This document shows positions 7,590-19,285 of a stretch of 64,000 nucleotides of DNA, in pieces. The stretch is from positions 42,768,340 through 42,832,339 of the forward strand of contig CM049322.1 of NCBI GenBank assembly GCA_026874595.1, written 5' to 3'. Position 1 is the first letter of the stretch; every line of letters starts with the position of its first letter. Below the pieces are notes generated by a model. That model ran no database searches, was not told the DNA's origin, and saw nothing but the letters and a program-made list of their open reading frames with translations. Made by a program: the position numbers and the translations under genes. The stretch comes from Sipunculus nudus (Eukaryota; Annelida; Sipuncula; Golfingiida; Sipunculidae).

Positions 7590-9692
7590 ATGAACAAAGC
7601 TAACTTCAACTACTCTTTGAAAAACATTCCCATCCCTAGTAATCTGTCCTATACCAAATCCCTGATAAGTAAAGTTGAAAGCCTACTTCGGAGAATGCGA
7701 TGGAAGGCATTCCATTTCGAAAACCCTGGTCAAACTTCAGATAAACAAAACTATGGATTCAAAACCACATATTCACCCCCTCATAGCGAACACCTCAGGG
7801 CATTTGAAAGTGATATCTACGAAATGGTCCGGAACATTGAATTTCAGCACTCACACAATGCATTCCAGAAACAAATGGCCAATGACATCAAAACAATCAG
7901 ACAATCTGACAATCTCCTAGTACAGGCAGATAAGACAACCAACCTGTACAGTATGCCGAAAGAACACTACAATAAACTTCTTACAGAAAACATCACTAAG
8001 ACATACAAAAAAGCAGACAGAAATATCTGTAAAAATATCAATACAGAAGCCAAAGAAATAGCCGGTTCCCTTAACCTAGCAGACCGCATCGAAGTCATGG
8101 CCGAGCGCAATGCTTACATTACTTTGAAAGACCACAAGGATAATTTTGAACAAAACCCCAAGTGCAGATTGATTAATCCAGCAAAATCTGAAATAGGTAT
8201 CATTAGCAAAAAGCACTTGGAAAAAATTAATAGCCAACTGAGACTGAAAACCAAACTCAACCAGTGGCAAAATACCGGACAGGTAATATCTTGGTTCAAG
8301 AAATTGAAGCTGAAACAAAAATCTAAGTTCATAAAGTTTGATATTGTTGACTTTTACCCCTCGATCACAGAAGATCTTCTCATGAAAGCCCTCAAATTTG
8401 CCAAAACCATGGTCTCCATTCCAGAGGATGTTATCAAAACCATCCTGCACAGCAGGAAAAGCTTACTGTTTAGCAACGGTAACACCTGGGTGAAAAAAGA
8501 TCACACTAGTTTTGACGTCACCATGGGCAGTTTTGATGGCGCTGAAGTATGCGAAATTGTTGGTTTATACATCCTAGATATGTTGAAAAAGGAATTTGGT
8601 GTAAATGCTCTAGGCCTGTATCGTGATGACGGTTTAGGTTGTTTCCCCAACATGTCTGGACCCAAAGCAGACAGCACCCGTAAGAAAATGATCAAACTCT
8701 TTTCCAATGTTGGGTTAAAGATAACCATTGAAACTAACCTGACCTGCACAGATTTCTTAGACGTAACATTTGACCTCCAAAATGACATCTTCTACCCTTA
8801 CAGAAAACCGAACAATGACCCTCTCTATATCCACGCACAATCCAATTACCCCCCAGCTATCATTAGGCAGATACCTATGATGATCAGTAAACGTGTTTCT
8901 GACAACTCCTGCAATAAAGAGCTATTTATGAAAGCCAAACCCATGTATGATGAAGCTTTAGCGAAAAGCGGGTTCTCAGAAAGCTTAAAATATGTTGAAC
9001 CAACAGTGAAAAGCAAGAGAAACAGGAAAAGGAAAATAATATGGTTTAATCCACCCTACAGCCGTCATGTAAAAACCAACGTTGGCAGAAAATTCATGAA
9101 ACTAGTTGAAAAACACTTCCCTCAACATCACAGGTACCACAGGTTATTCAACAGGAACAATTTGAAAATTAGCTACAGCTGTCTACCCAACATGTCTAAC
9201 CTGATCAGCAAACATAATATGAAGGTTCTAAATTCTGACAATGCTGTGAATGCACCCCAAAAACAATGTAACTGCCGTAAAAAAGACGAATGTCCTATGA
9301 ATGGTCAATGTCAGCTGAAATGCATTGTCTATAAAGCAACAGTTAGAACAGACAATGACGTGAAACACTACATAGGGTGTACTGAAGGTGATTTCAAGAC
9401 AAGATATAATAACCACAAGCAATCCTTTCGGAACAGATCCCACGCTAAAAACACTGAACTGTCTAAACACATTTGGTCACTAAAAGACAACAATATCAAT
9501 TACAAGCTCTCCTGGGAAATATCTGCCAAGGCAGCACCTTACTTCTGTGGGACTAGGAAGTGTGATCTCTGCTTGTCTGAAAAGCTACTTATAGCTACGG
9601 CCCCCCCTGGATCATTGTTGAACTCAAGAGCTGAAATTCTCTCCAAGTGCCGCCATCAAAACAAATTCACCCTGAAATATTTTAAAACCTAG
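7590..9692 (+). CDS. PLE RT/GIY-YIG protein, copy 3
   Basis: Intact 700-codon ORF and the first copy of the I26/H65/H126 subfamily. It also carries H420Y and I498V, a linked pair found again only in copy 6. Neither change touches a catalytic residue: 420 lies in the RT thumb region and 498 in the basic region before the cysteine cluster. Codon 564 keeps the common CGT (reads TGCCGTAAA), which separates it from copy 6. Confidence 0.95.
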   Translation: MNKANFNYSLKNIPIPSNLSYTKSLISKVESLLRRMRWKAFHFENPGQTSDKQNYGFKTTYSPPHSEHLRAFESDIYEMVRNIEFQHSHNAFQKQMANDIKTIRQSDNLLVQADKTTNLYSMPKEHYNKLLTENITKTYKKADRNICKNINTEAKEIAGSLNLADRIEVMAERNAYITLKDHKDNFEQNPKCRLINPAKSEIGIISKKHLEKINSQLRLKTKLNQWQNTGQVISWFKKLKLKQKSKFIKFDIVDFYPSITEDLLMKALKFAKTMVSIPEDVIKTILHSRKSLLFSNGNTWVKKDHTSFDVTMGSFDGAEVCEIVGLYILDMLKKEFGVNALGLYRDDGLGCFPNMSGPKADSTRKKMIKLFSNVGLKITIETNLTCTDFLDVTFDLQNDIFYPYRKPNNDPLYIHAQSNYPPAIIRQIPMMISKRVSDNSCNKELFMKAKPMYDEALAKSGFSESLKYVEPTVKSKRNRKRKIIWFNPPYSRHVKTNVGRKFMKLVEKHFPQHHRYHRLFNRNNLKISYSCLPNMSNLISKHNMKVLNSDNAVNAPQKQCNCRKKDECPMNGQCQLKCIVYKATVRTDNDVKHYIGCTEGDFKTRYNNHKQSFRNRSHAKNTELSKHIWSLKDNNINYKLSWEISAKAAPYFCGTRKCDLCLSEKLLIATAPPGSLLNSRAEILSKCRHQNKFTLKYFKT

Positions 9693-10513
9693 CATTCGTA
9701 CTCATATTCAGCGTGCCCCCTTAACCCCCCCCCCCCCCCCCACACGAGGATCCGCTGGGCGGACTGATTTGTTCAGGTGGTTGTTCTCTCACTGCTGGCT
9801 CGTGGAGTCCATTGGATGACAGGAAAGTTCTACTTTATCCTGGTCTAATGGGCTTTACGACCTTCAGCTAGGAGACTTGCACCACTTGGTATGGGTATAG
9901 TATATTTGCCTTTTATATTGTATATTTGCCTTGTATATTGTGTATTTTCACAGTATATGTGTATTTTTATCATATCATATGTATACTACTGATATGTTCA
10001 CCGCTTCCAAGGCCCTATTAGAAATCATTTCAATATGCTGATTGAGCATCCTGGTTATATCTTTGTATTATATTTACTATTTACTACATTATATAACCTC
10101 TTTGCCCTGCCCTGTTATGTTCCAGTATCGCACGTGTACCCCGACCAATCCTATTGTGCACCCGAGAACAATAGGATCAGTGTCAGTCTTTCACATGCCC
10201 CCCCCCCCCGACCCGAATCGCACAAAGCATAATCTCGTAATCTCGTAAAGTCTCGGCTTTTCAAACCACGACGTTAGCTTCATTCTAACCACATTCACCT
10301 GATGATCGGGTCGCATCCCGTGAAACAGTCTGTTGTGAATTAACAGTGTTGTTTTTCTTCAGAGTTATACCGCTCTGGCCTAGCTTGTAGGCCATAGAGC
10401 ACTTTACATCGGAGGGTAACACTACCTTCTACTCCAGCTCCAGCGACAGGTACGTTGTCGAGCACTCTTGTTAACCCACCCTGTCCAGAAATTCACCTTG
10501 TAACATCTACAGA
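9693..10513 (+). repeat. Spacer before copy 4
   Basis: 821 bp, poly-C tracts of 17 and 12. No other difference noticed; no gene seen. Confidence 0.9.
10293..10340 (+). ncRNA. Hammerhead ribozyme, copy 4
   Basis: Unchanged motif; predicted cleavage between 10334 and 10335. Confidence 0.9.
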
Positions 10514-12616
10514 ATGAACAAAGCTAACTTCAACTACTCTTTGAAAAACATTCCCATCCCTAGTAATCTGTCCTATACCAAATCCCTGATAAGTAAAGTT
10601 GAAAGCCTACTTCGGAGAATGCGATGGAAGGCATTCCATTTCGAAAACCCTGGTCAAACTTCAGATAAACAAAACTATGGATTCAAAACCACATATTCAC
10701 CCCCTCATAGCGAACACCTCAGGGCATTTGAAAGTGATATCTACGAAATGGTCCGGAACATTGAATTTCAGCACTCACACAATGCATTCCAGAAACAAAT
10801 GGCCAATGACATCAAAACAATCAGACAATCTGACAATCTCCTAGTACAGGCAGATAAGACAACCAACCTGTACAGTATGCCGAAAGAACACTACAATAAA
10901 CTTCTTACAGAAAACATCACTAAGACATACAAAAAAGCAGACAGAAATATCTGTAAAAATATCAATACAGAAGCCAAAGAAATAGCCGGTTCCCTTAACC
11001 TAGCAGACCGCATCGAAGTCATGGCCGAGCGCAATGCTTACATTACTTTGAAAGACCACAAGGATAATTTTGAACAAAACCCCAAGTGCAGATTGATTAA
11101 TCCAGCAAAATCTGAAATAGGTATCATTAGCAAAAAGCACTTGGAAAAAATTAATAGCCAACTGAGACTGAAAACCAAACTCAACCAGTGGCAAAATACC
11201 GGACAGGTAATATCTTGGTTCAAGAAATTGAAGCTGAAACAAAAATCTAAGTTCATAAAGTTTGATATTGTTGACTTTTACCCCTCGATCACAGAAGATC
11301 TTCTCATGAAAGCCCTCAAATTTGCCAAAACCATGGTCTCCATTCCAGAGGATGTTATCAAAACCATCCTGCACAGCAGGAAAAGCTTACTGTTTAGCAA
11401 CGGTAACACCTGGGTGAAAAAAGATCACACTAGTTTTGACGTCACCATGGGCAGTTTTGATGGCGCTGAAGTATGCGAAATTGTTGGTTTATACATCCTA
11501 GATATGTTGAAAAAGGAATTTGGTGTAAATGCTCTAGGCCTGTATCGTGATGACGGTTTAGGTTGTTTCCCCGACATGTCTGGACCCAAAGCAGACAGCA
11601 CCCGTAAGAAAATGATCAAACTCTTTTCCAATGTTGGGTTAAAGATAACCATTGAAACTAACCTGACCTGCACAGATTTCTTAGACGTAACATTTGACCT
11701 CCAAAATGACATCTTCTACCCTTACAGAAAACCGAACAATGACCCTCTCTATATCCACGCACAATCCAATCACCCCCCAGCTATCATTAGGCAGATACCT
11801 ATGATGATCAGTAAACGTGTTTCTGACAACTCCTGCAATAAAGAGCTATTTATGAAAGCCAAACCCATGTATGATGAAGCTTTAGCGAAAAGCGGGTTCT
11901 CAGAAAGCTTAAAATATGTTGAACCAACAGTGAAAAGCAAGAGAAACAGGAAAAGGAAAATAATATGGTTTAATCCACCCTACAGCCGTCATGTAAAAAC
12001 CAACATTGGCAGAAAATTCATGAAACTAGTTGAAAAACACTTCCCTCAACATCACAGGTACCACAGGTTATTCAACAGGAACAATTTGAAAATTAGCTAC
12101 AGCTGTCTACCCAACATGTCTAACCTGATCAGCAAACATAATATGAAGGTTCTAAATTCTGACAATGCTGTGAATGCACCCCAAAAACAATGTAACTGCC
12201 GTAAAAAAGACGAATGTCCTATGAATGGTCAATGTCAGCTGAAATGCATTGTCTATAAAGCAACAGTTAGAACAGACAATGACGTGAAACACTACATAGG
12301 GTGTACTGAAGGTGATTTCAAGACAAGATATAATAACCACAAGCAATCCTTTCGGAACAGATCCCACGCTAAAAACACTGAACTGTCTAAACACATTTGG
12401 TCACTAAAAGACAACAATATCAATTACAAGCTCTCCTGGGAAATATCTGCCAAGGCAGCACCTTACTTCTGTTGGACTAGGAAGTGTGATCTCTGCTTGT
12501 CTGAAAAGCTACTTATAGCTACGGCCCCCCCTGGATCATTGTTGAACTCAAGAGCTGAAATTCTCTCCAAGTGCCGCCATCAAAACAAATTCACCCTGAA
12601 ATATTTTAAAACCTAG
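10514..12616 (+). CDS. PLE RT/GIY-YIG protein, copy 4
   Basis: Intact 700-codon ORF of the I/H/H subfamily. It has N354D just after the YRDD box, shared with copies 16 and 19. It also has G654W (TGG at 12473-12475), shared only with copy 11. Residue 654 directly follows C653 in the nuclease cysteine cluster, so a bulky tryptophan there may harm the nuclease fold; this is inference. The combination suggests past exchange with the lineages of copies 16 and 11. Confidence 0.95.
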   Translation: MNKANFNYSLKNIPIPSNLSYTKSLISKVESLLRRMRWKAFHFENPGQTSDKQNYGFKTTYSPPHSEHLRAFESDIYEMVRNIEFQHSHNAFQKQMANDIKTIRQSDNLLVQADKTTNLYSMPKEHYNKLLTENITKTYKKADRNICKNINTEAKEIAGSLNLADRIEVMAERNAYITLKDHKDNFEQNPKCRLINPAKSEIGIISKKHLEKINSQLRLKTKLNQWQNTGQVISWFKKLKLKQKSKFIKFDIVDFYPSITEDLLMKALKFAKTMVSIPEDVIKTILHSRKSLLFSNGNTWVKKDHTSFDVTMGSFDGAEVCEIVGLYILDMLKKEFGVNALGLYRDDGLGCFPDMSGPKADSTRKKMIKLFSNVGLKITIETNLTCTDFLDVTFDLQNDIFYPYRKPNNDPLYIHAQSNHPPAIIRQIPMMISKRVSDNSCNKELFMKAKPMYDEALAKSGFSESLKYVEPTVKSKRNRKRKIIWFNPPYSRHVKTNIGRKFMKLVEKHFPQHHRYHRLFNRNNLKISYSCLPNMSNLISKHNMKVLNSDNAVNAPQKQCNCRKKDECPMNGQCQLKCIVYKATVRTDNDVKHYIGCTEGDFKTRYNNHKQSFRNRSHAKNTELSKHIWSLKDNNINYKLSWEISAKAAPYFCWTRKCDLCLSEKLLIATAPPGSLLNSRAEILSKCRHQNKFTLKYFKT

Positions 12617-13440
12617 CATTCGTACTCATATTCAGCGTGCCCCCTTAACCCCCCCCCCCCCCCCCCACACGAGGATCCGCTGGGCGGACTGATTTGTTCA
12701 GGTGGTTGTTCTCTCACTGCTGGCTCGTGGAGTCCATTGGATGACAGGAAAGTTCTACTTTATCCTGGTCTAATGGGCTTTACGACCTTCAGCTAGGAGA
12801 CTTGCACCACTTGGTATGGGTATAGTATATTTGCCTTTTATATTGTATATTTGCCTTGTATATTGTGTATTTTCACAGTATATGTGTATTTTTATCATAT
12901 CATATGTATACCACTGATATGTTCACCGCTTCCAAGGCCCTATTAGAAATCATTTCAATATGCTGATTGAGCATCCTGGTTATATCTTTGTATTATATTT
13001 ACTATTTACTACATTATATAACCTCTTTGCCCTGCCCTGTTATGTTCCAGTATCGCACGTGTACCCCGACCAATCCTATTGTGCACCCGAGAACAATAGG
13101 ATCAGTGTCAGTCTTTCACATGCCCCCCCCCCCCCCGACCCGAATCGCACAAAGCATAATCTCGTAATCTCGTAAAGTCCCGGCTTTTCAAACCACGACG
13201 TTAGCTTCATTCTAACCACATTCACCTGATGATCGGGTCGCATCCCGTGAAACAGTCTGTTGTGAATTAACAGTGTTGTTTTTCTTCAGAGTTATACCGC
13301 TCTGGCCTAGCTTGTAGGCCATAGAGCACTTTACATCGGAGGGTAACACTACCTTCTACTCCAGCTCCAGCGACAGGTACGTTGTCGAGCACTCTTGTTA
13401 ACCCACCCTGTCCAGAAATTCACCTTGTAACATCTACAGA
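12617..13440 (+). repeat. Spacer before copy 5
   Basis: 824 bp, poly-C tracts of 18 and 14. It shares the T-to-C change at 12912 with the spacer before copy 3 and has a private T-to-C at 13180. No gene seen. Confidence 0.9.
13220..13267 (+). ncRNA. Hammerhead ribozyme, copy 5
   Basis: Unchanged motif; predicted cleavage between 13261 and 13262. Confidence 0.9.
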
Positions 13441-15543
13441 ATGAACAAAGCTAACTTCAACTACTCTTTGAAAAACATTCCCATCCCTAGTAATCTGTCC
13501 TATACCAAATCCCTGATAAGTAAAGTTGAAAGCCTACTTCGGAGAATGCGATGGAAGGCATTCCATTTCGAAAACCCTGGTCAAACTTCAGATAAACAAA
13601 ACTATGGATTCAAAACCACATATTCACCCCCTCATAGCGAACACCTCAGGGCATTTGAAAGTGATATCTACGAAATGGTCCGGAACATTGAATTTCAGCA
13701 CTCACACAATGCATTCCAGAAACAAATGGCCAATGACATCAAAACAATCAGACAATCTGACAATCTCCTAGTACAGGCAGATAAGACAACCAACCTGTAC
13801 AGTATGCCGAAAGAACACTACAATAAACTTCTTACAGAAAACATCACTAAGACATGCAAAAAAGCAGACAGAAATATCTGTAAAAATATCAATACAGAAG
13901 CCAAAGAAATAGCCGGTTCCCTTAACCTAGCAGACCGCATCGAAGTCATGGCCGAGCGCAATGCTTACATTACTTTGAAAGACCACAAGGATAATTTTGA
14001 ACAAAACCCCAAGTGCAGATTGATTAATCCAGCAAAATCTGAAATAGGTATCATTAGCAAAAAGCACTTGGAAAAAATTAATAGCCAACTGAGACTGAAA
14101 ACCAAACTCAACCAGTGGCAAAATACCGGACAGGTAATATCTTGGTTCAAGAAATTGAAGCTGAAACAAAAATCTAAGTTCATAAAGTTTGATATTATTG
14201 ACTTTTACCCCTCGATCACAGAAGATCTTCTCATGAAAGCCCTCAAATTTGCCAAAACCATGGTCTCCATTCCAGAGGATGTTATCAAAACCATCCTGCA
14301 CAGCAGGAAAAGCTTACTGTTTAGCAACGGTAACACCTGGGTGAAAAAAGATCACACTAGTTTTGACGTCACCATGGGCAGTTTTGATGGCGCTGAAGTA
14401 TGCGAAATTGTTGGTTTATACATCCTAGATATGTTGAAAAAGGAATTTGGTGTAAATGCTCTAGGCCTGTATCGTGATGACGGTTTAGGTTGTTTCCCCA
14501 ACATGTCTGGACCCAAAGCAGACAGCACCCGTAAGAAAATGATCAAACTCTTTTCCAATGTTGGGTTAAAGATAACCATTGAAACTAACCTGACCTGCAC
14601 AGATTTCTTAGACGTATCATTTGACCTCCAAAATGACATCTTCTACCCTTACAGAAAACCGAACAATGACCCTCTCTATATCCACGCACAATCCAATCAC
14701 CCCCCAGCTATCATTAGGCAGATACCTATGATGATCAGTAAACGTGTTTCTGACAACTCCTGCAATAAAGAGCTATTTATGAAAGCCAAACCCATGTATG
14801 ATGAAGCTTTAGCGAAAAGCGGGTTCTCAGAAAGCTTAAAATATGTTGAACCAACAGTGAAAAGCAAGAGAAACAGGAAAAGGAAAATAATATGGTTTAA
14901 TCCACCCTACAGCCGTCATGTAAAAACCAACATTGGCAGAAAATTCATGAAACTAGTTGAAAAACACTTCCCTCAACATCACAGGTACCACAGGTTATTC
15001 AACAGGAACAATTTGAAAATTAGCTACAGCTGTCTACCCAACATGTCTAACCTGATCAGCAAACATAATATGAAGGTTCTAAATTCTGACAATGCTGTGA
15101 ATGCACCCCAAAAACAATGTAACTGCCGCAAAAAAGACGAATGTCCTATGAATGGTCAATGTCAGCTGAAATGCATTGTCTATAAAGCAACAGTTAGAAC
15201 AGACAATGACGTGAAACACTACATAGGGTGTACTGAAGGTGATTTCAAGACAAGATATAATAACCACAAGCAATCCTTTCGGAACAGATCCCACGCTAAA
15301 AACACTGAACTGTCTAAACACATTTGGTCACTAAAAGACAACAATATCAATTACAAGCTCTCCTGGGAAATATCTGCCAAGGCAGCACCTTACTTCTGTG
15401 GGACTAGGAAGTGTGATCTCTGCTTGTCTGAAAAGCTACTTATAGCTACGGCCCCCCCTGGATCATTGTTGAACTCAAGAGCTGAAATTCTCTCCAAGTG
15501 CCGCCATCAAAACAAATTCACCCTGAAATATTTTAAAACCTAG
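13441..15543 (+). CDS. PLE RT/GIY-YIG protein, copy 5
   Basis: Intact 700-codon ORF of the I/H/H subfamily with three private changes: Y139C, V253I inside RT motif A (two residues after D251, conservative) and T393S inside motif E. It starts a run of neighbours (5, 6, 7, 8, and later 12) with the silent CGC codon at R563, pointing to local common descent. Confidence 0.95.
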   Translation: MNKANFNYSLKNIPIPSNLSYTKSLISKVESLLRRMRWKAFHFENPGQTSDKQNYGFKTTYSPPHSEHLRAFESDIYEMVRNIEFQHSHNAFQKQMANDIKTIRQSDNLLVQADKTTNLYSMPKEHYNKLLTENITKTCKKADRNICKNINTEAKEIAGSLNLADRIEVMAERNAYITLKDHKDNFEQNPKCRLINPAKSEIGIISKKHLEKINSQLRLKTKLNQWQNTGQVISWFKKLKLKQKSKFIKFDIIDFYPSITEDLLMKALKFAKTMVSIPEDVIKTILHSRKSLLFSNGNTWVKKDHTSFDVTMGSFDGAEVCEIVGLYILDMLKKEFGVNALGLYRDDGLGCFPNMSGPKADSTRKKMIKLFSNVGLKITIETNLTCTDFLDVSFDLQNDIFYPYRKPNNDPLYIHAQSNHPPAIIRQIPMMISKRVSDNSCNKELFMKAKPMYDEALAKSGFSESLKYVEPTVKSKRNRKRKIIWFNPPYSRHVKTNIGRKFMKLVEKHFPQHHRYHRLFNRNNLKISYSCLPNMSNLISKHNMKVLNSDNAVNAPQKQCNCRKKDECPMNGQCQLKCIVYKATVRTDNDVKHYIGCTEGDFKTRYNNHKQSFRNRSHAKNTELSKHIWSLKDNNINYKLSWEISAKAAPYFCGTRKCDLCLSEKLLIATAPPGSLLNSRAEILSKCRHQNKFTLKYFKT

Positions 15544-16365
15544 CATTCGTACTCATATTCAGCGTGCCCCCTTAACCCCCCCCCCCCCCCCCCACACGAG
15601 GATCCGCTGGGCGGACTGATTTGTTCAGGTGGTTGTTCTCTCACTGCTGGCTCGTGGAGTCCATTGGATGACAGGAAAGTTCTACTTTATCCTGGTCTAA
15701 TGGGCTTTACGACCTTCAGCTAGGAGACTTGCACCACTTGGTATGGGTATAGTATATTTGCCTTTTATATTGTATATTTGCCTTGTATATTGTGTATTTT
15801 CACAGTATATGTGTATTTTTATCATATCATATGTATACTACTGATATGTTCACCGCTTCCAAGGCCCTATTAGAAATCATTTCAATATGCTGATTGAGCA
15901 TCCTGGTTATATCTTTGTATTATATTTACTATTTACTACATTATATAACCTCTTTGCCCTGCCCTGTTATGTTCCAGTATCGCACGTGTACCCCGACCAA
16001 TCCTATTGTGCACCCGAGAACAATAGGATCAGTGTCAGTCTTTCACATGCCCCCCCCCCCCGACCCGAATCGCACAAAGCATAATCTCGTAATCTCGTAA
16101 AGTCTCGGCTTTTCAAACCACGACGTTAGCTTCATTCTAACCACATTCACCTGATGATCGGGTCGCATCCCGTGAAACAGTCTGTTGTGAATTAACAGTG
16201 TTGTTTTTCTTCAGAGTTATACCGCTCTGGCCTAGCTTGTAGGCCATAGAGCACTTTACATCGGAGGGTAACACTACCTTCTACTCCAGCTCCAGCGACA
16301 GGTACGTTGTCGAGCACTCTTGTTAACCCACCCTGTCCAGAAATTCACCTTGTAACATCTACAGA
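15544..16365 (+). repeat. Spacer before copy 6
   Basis: 822 bp, poly-C tracts of 18 and 12. No gene seen. Confidence 0.9.
16145..16192 (+). ncRNA. Hammerhead ribozyme, copy 6
   Basis: Unchanged motif; predicted cleavage between 16186 and 16187. Confidence 0.9.
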
Positions 16366-18468
16366 ATGAACAAAGCTAACTTCAACTACTCTTTGAAAAA
16401 CATTCCCATCCCTAGTAATCTGTCCTATACCAAATCCCTGATAAGTAAAGTTGAAAGCCTACTTCGGAGAATGCGATGGAAGGCATTCCATTTCGAAAAC
16501 CCTGGTCAAACTTCAGATAAACAAAACTATGGATTCAAAACCACATATTCACCCCCTCATAGCGAACACCTCAGGGCATTTGAAAGTGATATCTACGAAA
16601 TGGTCCGGAACATTGAATTTCAGCACTCACACAATGCATTCCAGAAACAAATGGCCAATGACATCAAAACAATCAGACAATCTGACAATCTCCTAGTACA
16701 GGCAGATAAGACAACCAACCTGTACAGTATGCCGAAAGAACACTACAATAAACTTCTTACAGAAAACATCACTAAGACATACAAAAAAGCAGACAGAAAT
16801 ATCTGTAAAAATATCAATACAGAAGCCAAAGAAATAGCCGGTTCCCTTAACCTAGCAGACCGCATCGAAGTCATGGCCGAGCGCAATGCTTACATTACTT
16901 TGAAAGACCACAAGGATAATTTTGAACAAAACCCCAAGTGCAGATTGATTAATCCAGCAAAATCTGAAATAGGTATCATTAGCAAAAAGCACTTGGAAAA
17001 AATTAATAGCCAACTGAGACTGAAAACCAAACTCAACCAGTGGCAAAATACCGGACAGGTAATATCTTGGTTCAAGAAATTGAAGCTGAAACAAAAATCT
17101 AAGTTCATAAAGTTTGATATTGTTGACTTTTACCCCTCGATCACAGAAGATCTTCTCATGAAAGCCCTCAAATTTGCCAAAACCATGGTCTCCATTCCAG
17201 AGGATGTTATCAAAACCATCCTGCACAGCAGGAAAAGCTTACTGTTTAGCAACGGTAACACCTGGGTGAAAAAAGATCACACTAGTTTTGACGTCACCAT
17301 GGGCAGTTTTGATGGCGCTGAAGTATGCGAAATTGTTGGTTTATACATCCTAGATATGTTGAAAAAGGAATTTGGTGTAAATGCTCTAGGCCTGTATCGT
17401 GATGACGGTTTAGGTTGTTTCCCCAACATGTCTGGACCCAAAGCAGACAGCACCCGTAAGAAAATGATCAAACTCTTTTCCAATGTTGGGTTAAAGATAA
17501 CCATTGAAACTAACCTGACCTGCACAGATTTCTTAGACGTAACATTTGACCTCCAAAATGACATCTTCTACCCTTACAGAAAACCGAACAATGACCCTCT
17601 CTATATCCACGCACAATCCAATTACCCCCCAGCTATCATTAGGCAGATACCTATGATGATCAGTAAACGTGTTTCTGACAACTCCTGCAATAAAGAGCTA
17701 TTTATGAAAGCCAAACCCATGTATGATGAAGCTTTAGCGAAAAGCGGGTTCTCAGAAAGCTTAAAATATGTTGAACCAACAGTGAAAAGCAAGAGAAACA
17801 GGAAAAGGAAAATAATATGGTTTAATCCACCCTACAGCCGTCATGTAAAAACCAACGTTGGCAGAAAATTCATGAAACTAGTTGAAAAACACTTCCCTCA
17901 ACATCACAGGTACCACAGGTTATTCAACAGGAACAATTTGAAAATTAGCTACAGCTGTCTACCCAACATGTCTAACCTGATCAGCAAACATAATATGAAG
18001 GTTCTAAATTCTGACAATGCTGTGAATGCACCCCAAAAACAATGTAACTGCCGCAAAAAAGACGAATGTCCTATGAATGGTCAATGTCAGCTGAAATGCA
18101 TTGTCTATAAAGCAACAGTTAGAACAGACAATGACGTGAAACACTACATAGGGTGTACTGAAGGTGATTTCAAGACAAGATATAATAACCACAAGCAATC
18201 CTTTCGGAACAGATCCCACGCTAAAAACACTGAACTGTCTAAACACATTTGGTCACTAAAAGACAACAATATCAATTACAAGCTCTCCTGGGAAATATCT
18301 GCCAAGGCAGCACCTTACTTCTGTGGGACTAGGAAGTGTGATCTCTGCTTGTCTGAAAAGCTACTTATAGCTACGGCCCCCCCTGGATCATTGTTGAACT
18401 CAAGAGCTGAAATTCTCTCCAAGTGCCGCCATCAAAACAAATTCACCCTGAAATATTTTAAAACCTAG
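16366..18468 (+). CDS. PLE RT/GIY-YIG protein, copy 6
   Basis: Intact 700-codon ORF of the I/H/H subfamily. It shares H420Y and I498V with copy 3 but has the silent CGC codon at R563 of copies 5, 7, 8 and 12. It is thus a mosaic: copy-3-like in the middle and copy-5/7-like further 3'. This is a sign of exchange or gene conversion between units. Confidence 0.95.
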   Translation: MNKANFNYSLKNIPIPSNLSYTKSLISKVESLLRRMRWKAFHFENPGQTSDKQNYGFKTTYSPPHSEHLRAFESDIYEMVRNIEFQHSHNAFQKQMANDIKTIRQSDNLLVQADKTTNLYSMPKEHYNKLLTENITKTYKKADRNICKNINTEAKEIAGSLNLADRIEVMAERNAYITLKDHKDNFEQNPKCRLINPAKSEIGIISKKHLEKINSQLRLKTKLNQWQNTGQVISWFKKLKLKQKSKFIKFDIVDFYPSITEDLLMKALKFAKTMVSIPEDVIKTILHSRKSLLFSNGNTWVKKDHTSFDVTMGSFDGAEVCEIVGLYILDMLKKEFGVNALGLYRDDGLGCFPNMSGPKADSTRKKMIKLFSNVGLKITIETNLTCTDFLDVTFDLQNDIFYPYRKPNNDPLYIHAQSNYPPAIIRQIPMMISKRVSDNSCNKELFMKAKPMYDEALAKSGFSESLKYVEPTVKSKRNRKRKIIWFNPPYSRHVKTNVGRKFMKLVEKHFPQHHRYHRLFNRNNLKISYSCLPNMSNLISKHNMKVLNSDNAVNAPQKQCNCRKKDECPMNGQCQLKCIVYKATVRTDNDVKHYIGCTEGDFKTRYNNHKQSFRNRSHAKNTELSKHIWSLKDNNINYKLSWEISAKAAPYFCGTRKCDLCLSEKLLIATAPPGSLLNSRAEILSKCRHQNKFTLKYFKT

Positions 18469-19285
18469 CATTCGTACTCATATTCAGCGTGCCCCCTTAA
18501 CCCCCCCCCCCCCCCACACGAGGATCCGCTGGGCGGACTGATTTGTTCAGGTGGTTGTTCTCTCACTGCTGGCTCGTGGAGTCCATTGGATGACAGGAAA
18601 GTTCTACTTTATCCTGGTCTAATGGGCTTTACGACCTTCAGCTAGGAGACTTGCACCACTTGGTATGGGTATAGTATATTTGCCTTTTATATTGTATATT
18701 TGCCTTGTATATTGTGTATTTTCACAGTATATGTGTATTTTTATCATATCATATGTATACTACTGATATGTTCACCGCTTCCAAGGCCCTATTAGAAATC
18801 ATTTCAATATGCTGATTGAGCATCCTGGTTATATCTTTGTATTATATTTACTATTTACTACATTATATAACCTCTTTGCCCTGCCCTGTTATGTTCCAGT
18901 ATCGCACGTGTACCCCGACCAATCCTATTGTGCACCCGAGAACAATAGGATCAGTGTCAGTCTTTCACATGCCCCCCCCCCGACCCGAATCGCACAAAGC
19001 ATAATCTCGTAATCTCGTAAAGTCTCGGCTTTTCAAACCACGACGTTAGCTTCATTCTAACCACATTCACCTGATGATCGGGTCGCATCCCGTGAAACAG
19101 TCTGTTGTGAATTAACAGTGTTGTTTTTCTTCAGAGTTATACCGCTCTGGCCTAGCTTGTAGGCCATAGAGCACTTTACATCGGAGGGTAACACTACCTT
19201 CTACTCCAGCTCCAGCGACAGGTACGTTGTCGAGCACTCTTGTTAACCCACCCTGTCCAGAAATTCACCTTGTAACATCTACAGA
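18469..19285 (+). repeat. Spacer before copy 7
   Basis: 817 bp, the shortest class, with poly-C tracts of 15 and 10. Both tract lengths equal those of the spacer before copy 12. No gene seen. Confidence 0.9.
19065..19112 (+). ncRNA. Hammerhead ribozyme, copy 7
   Basis: Unchanged motif; predicted cleavage between 19106 and 19107. The ribozyme is intact although the following ORF is broken. Confidence 0.9.
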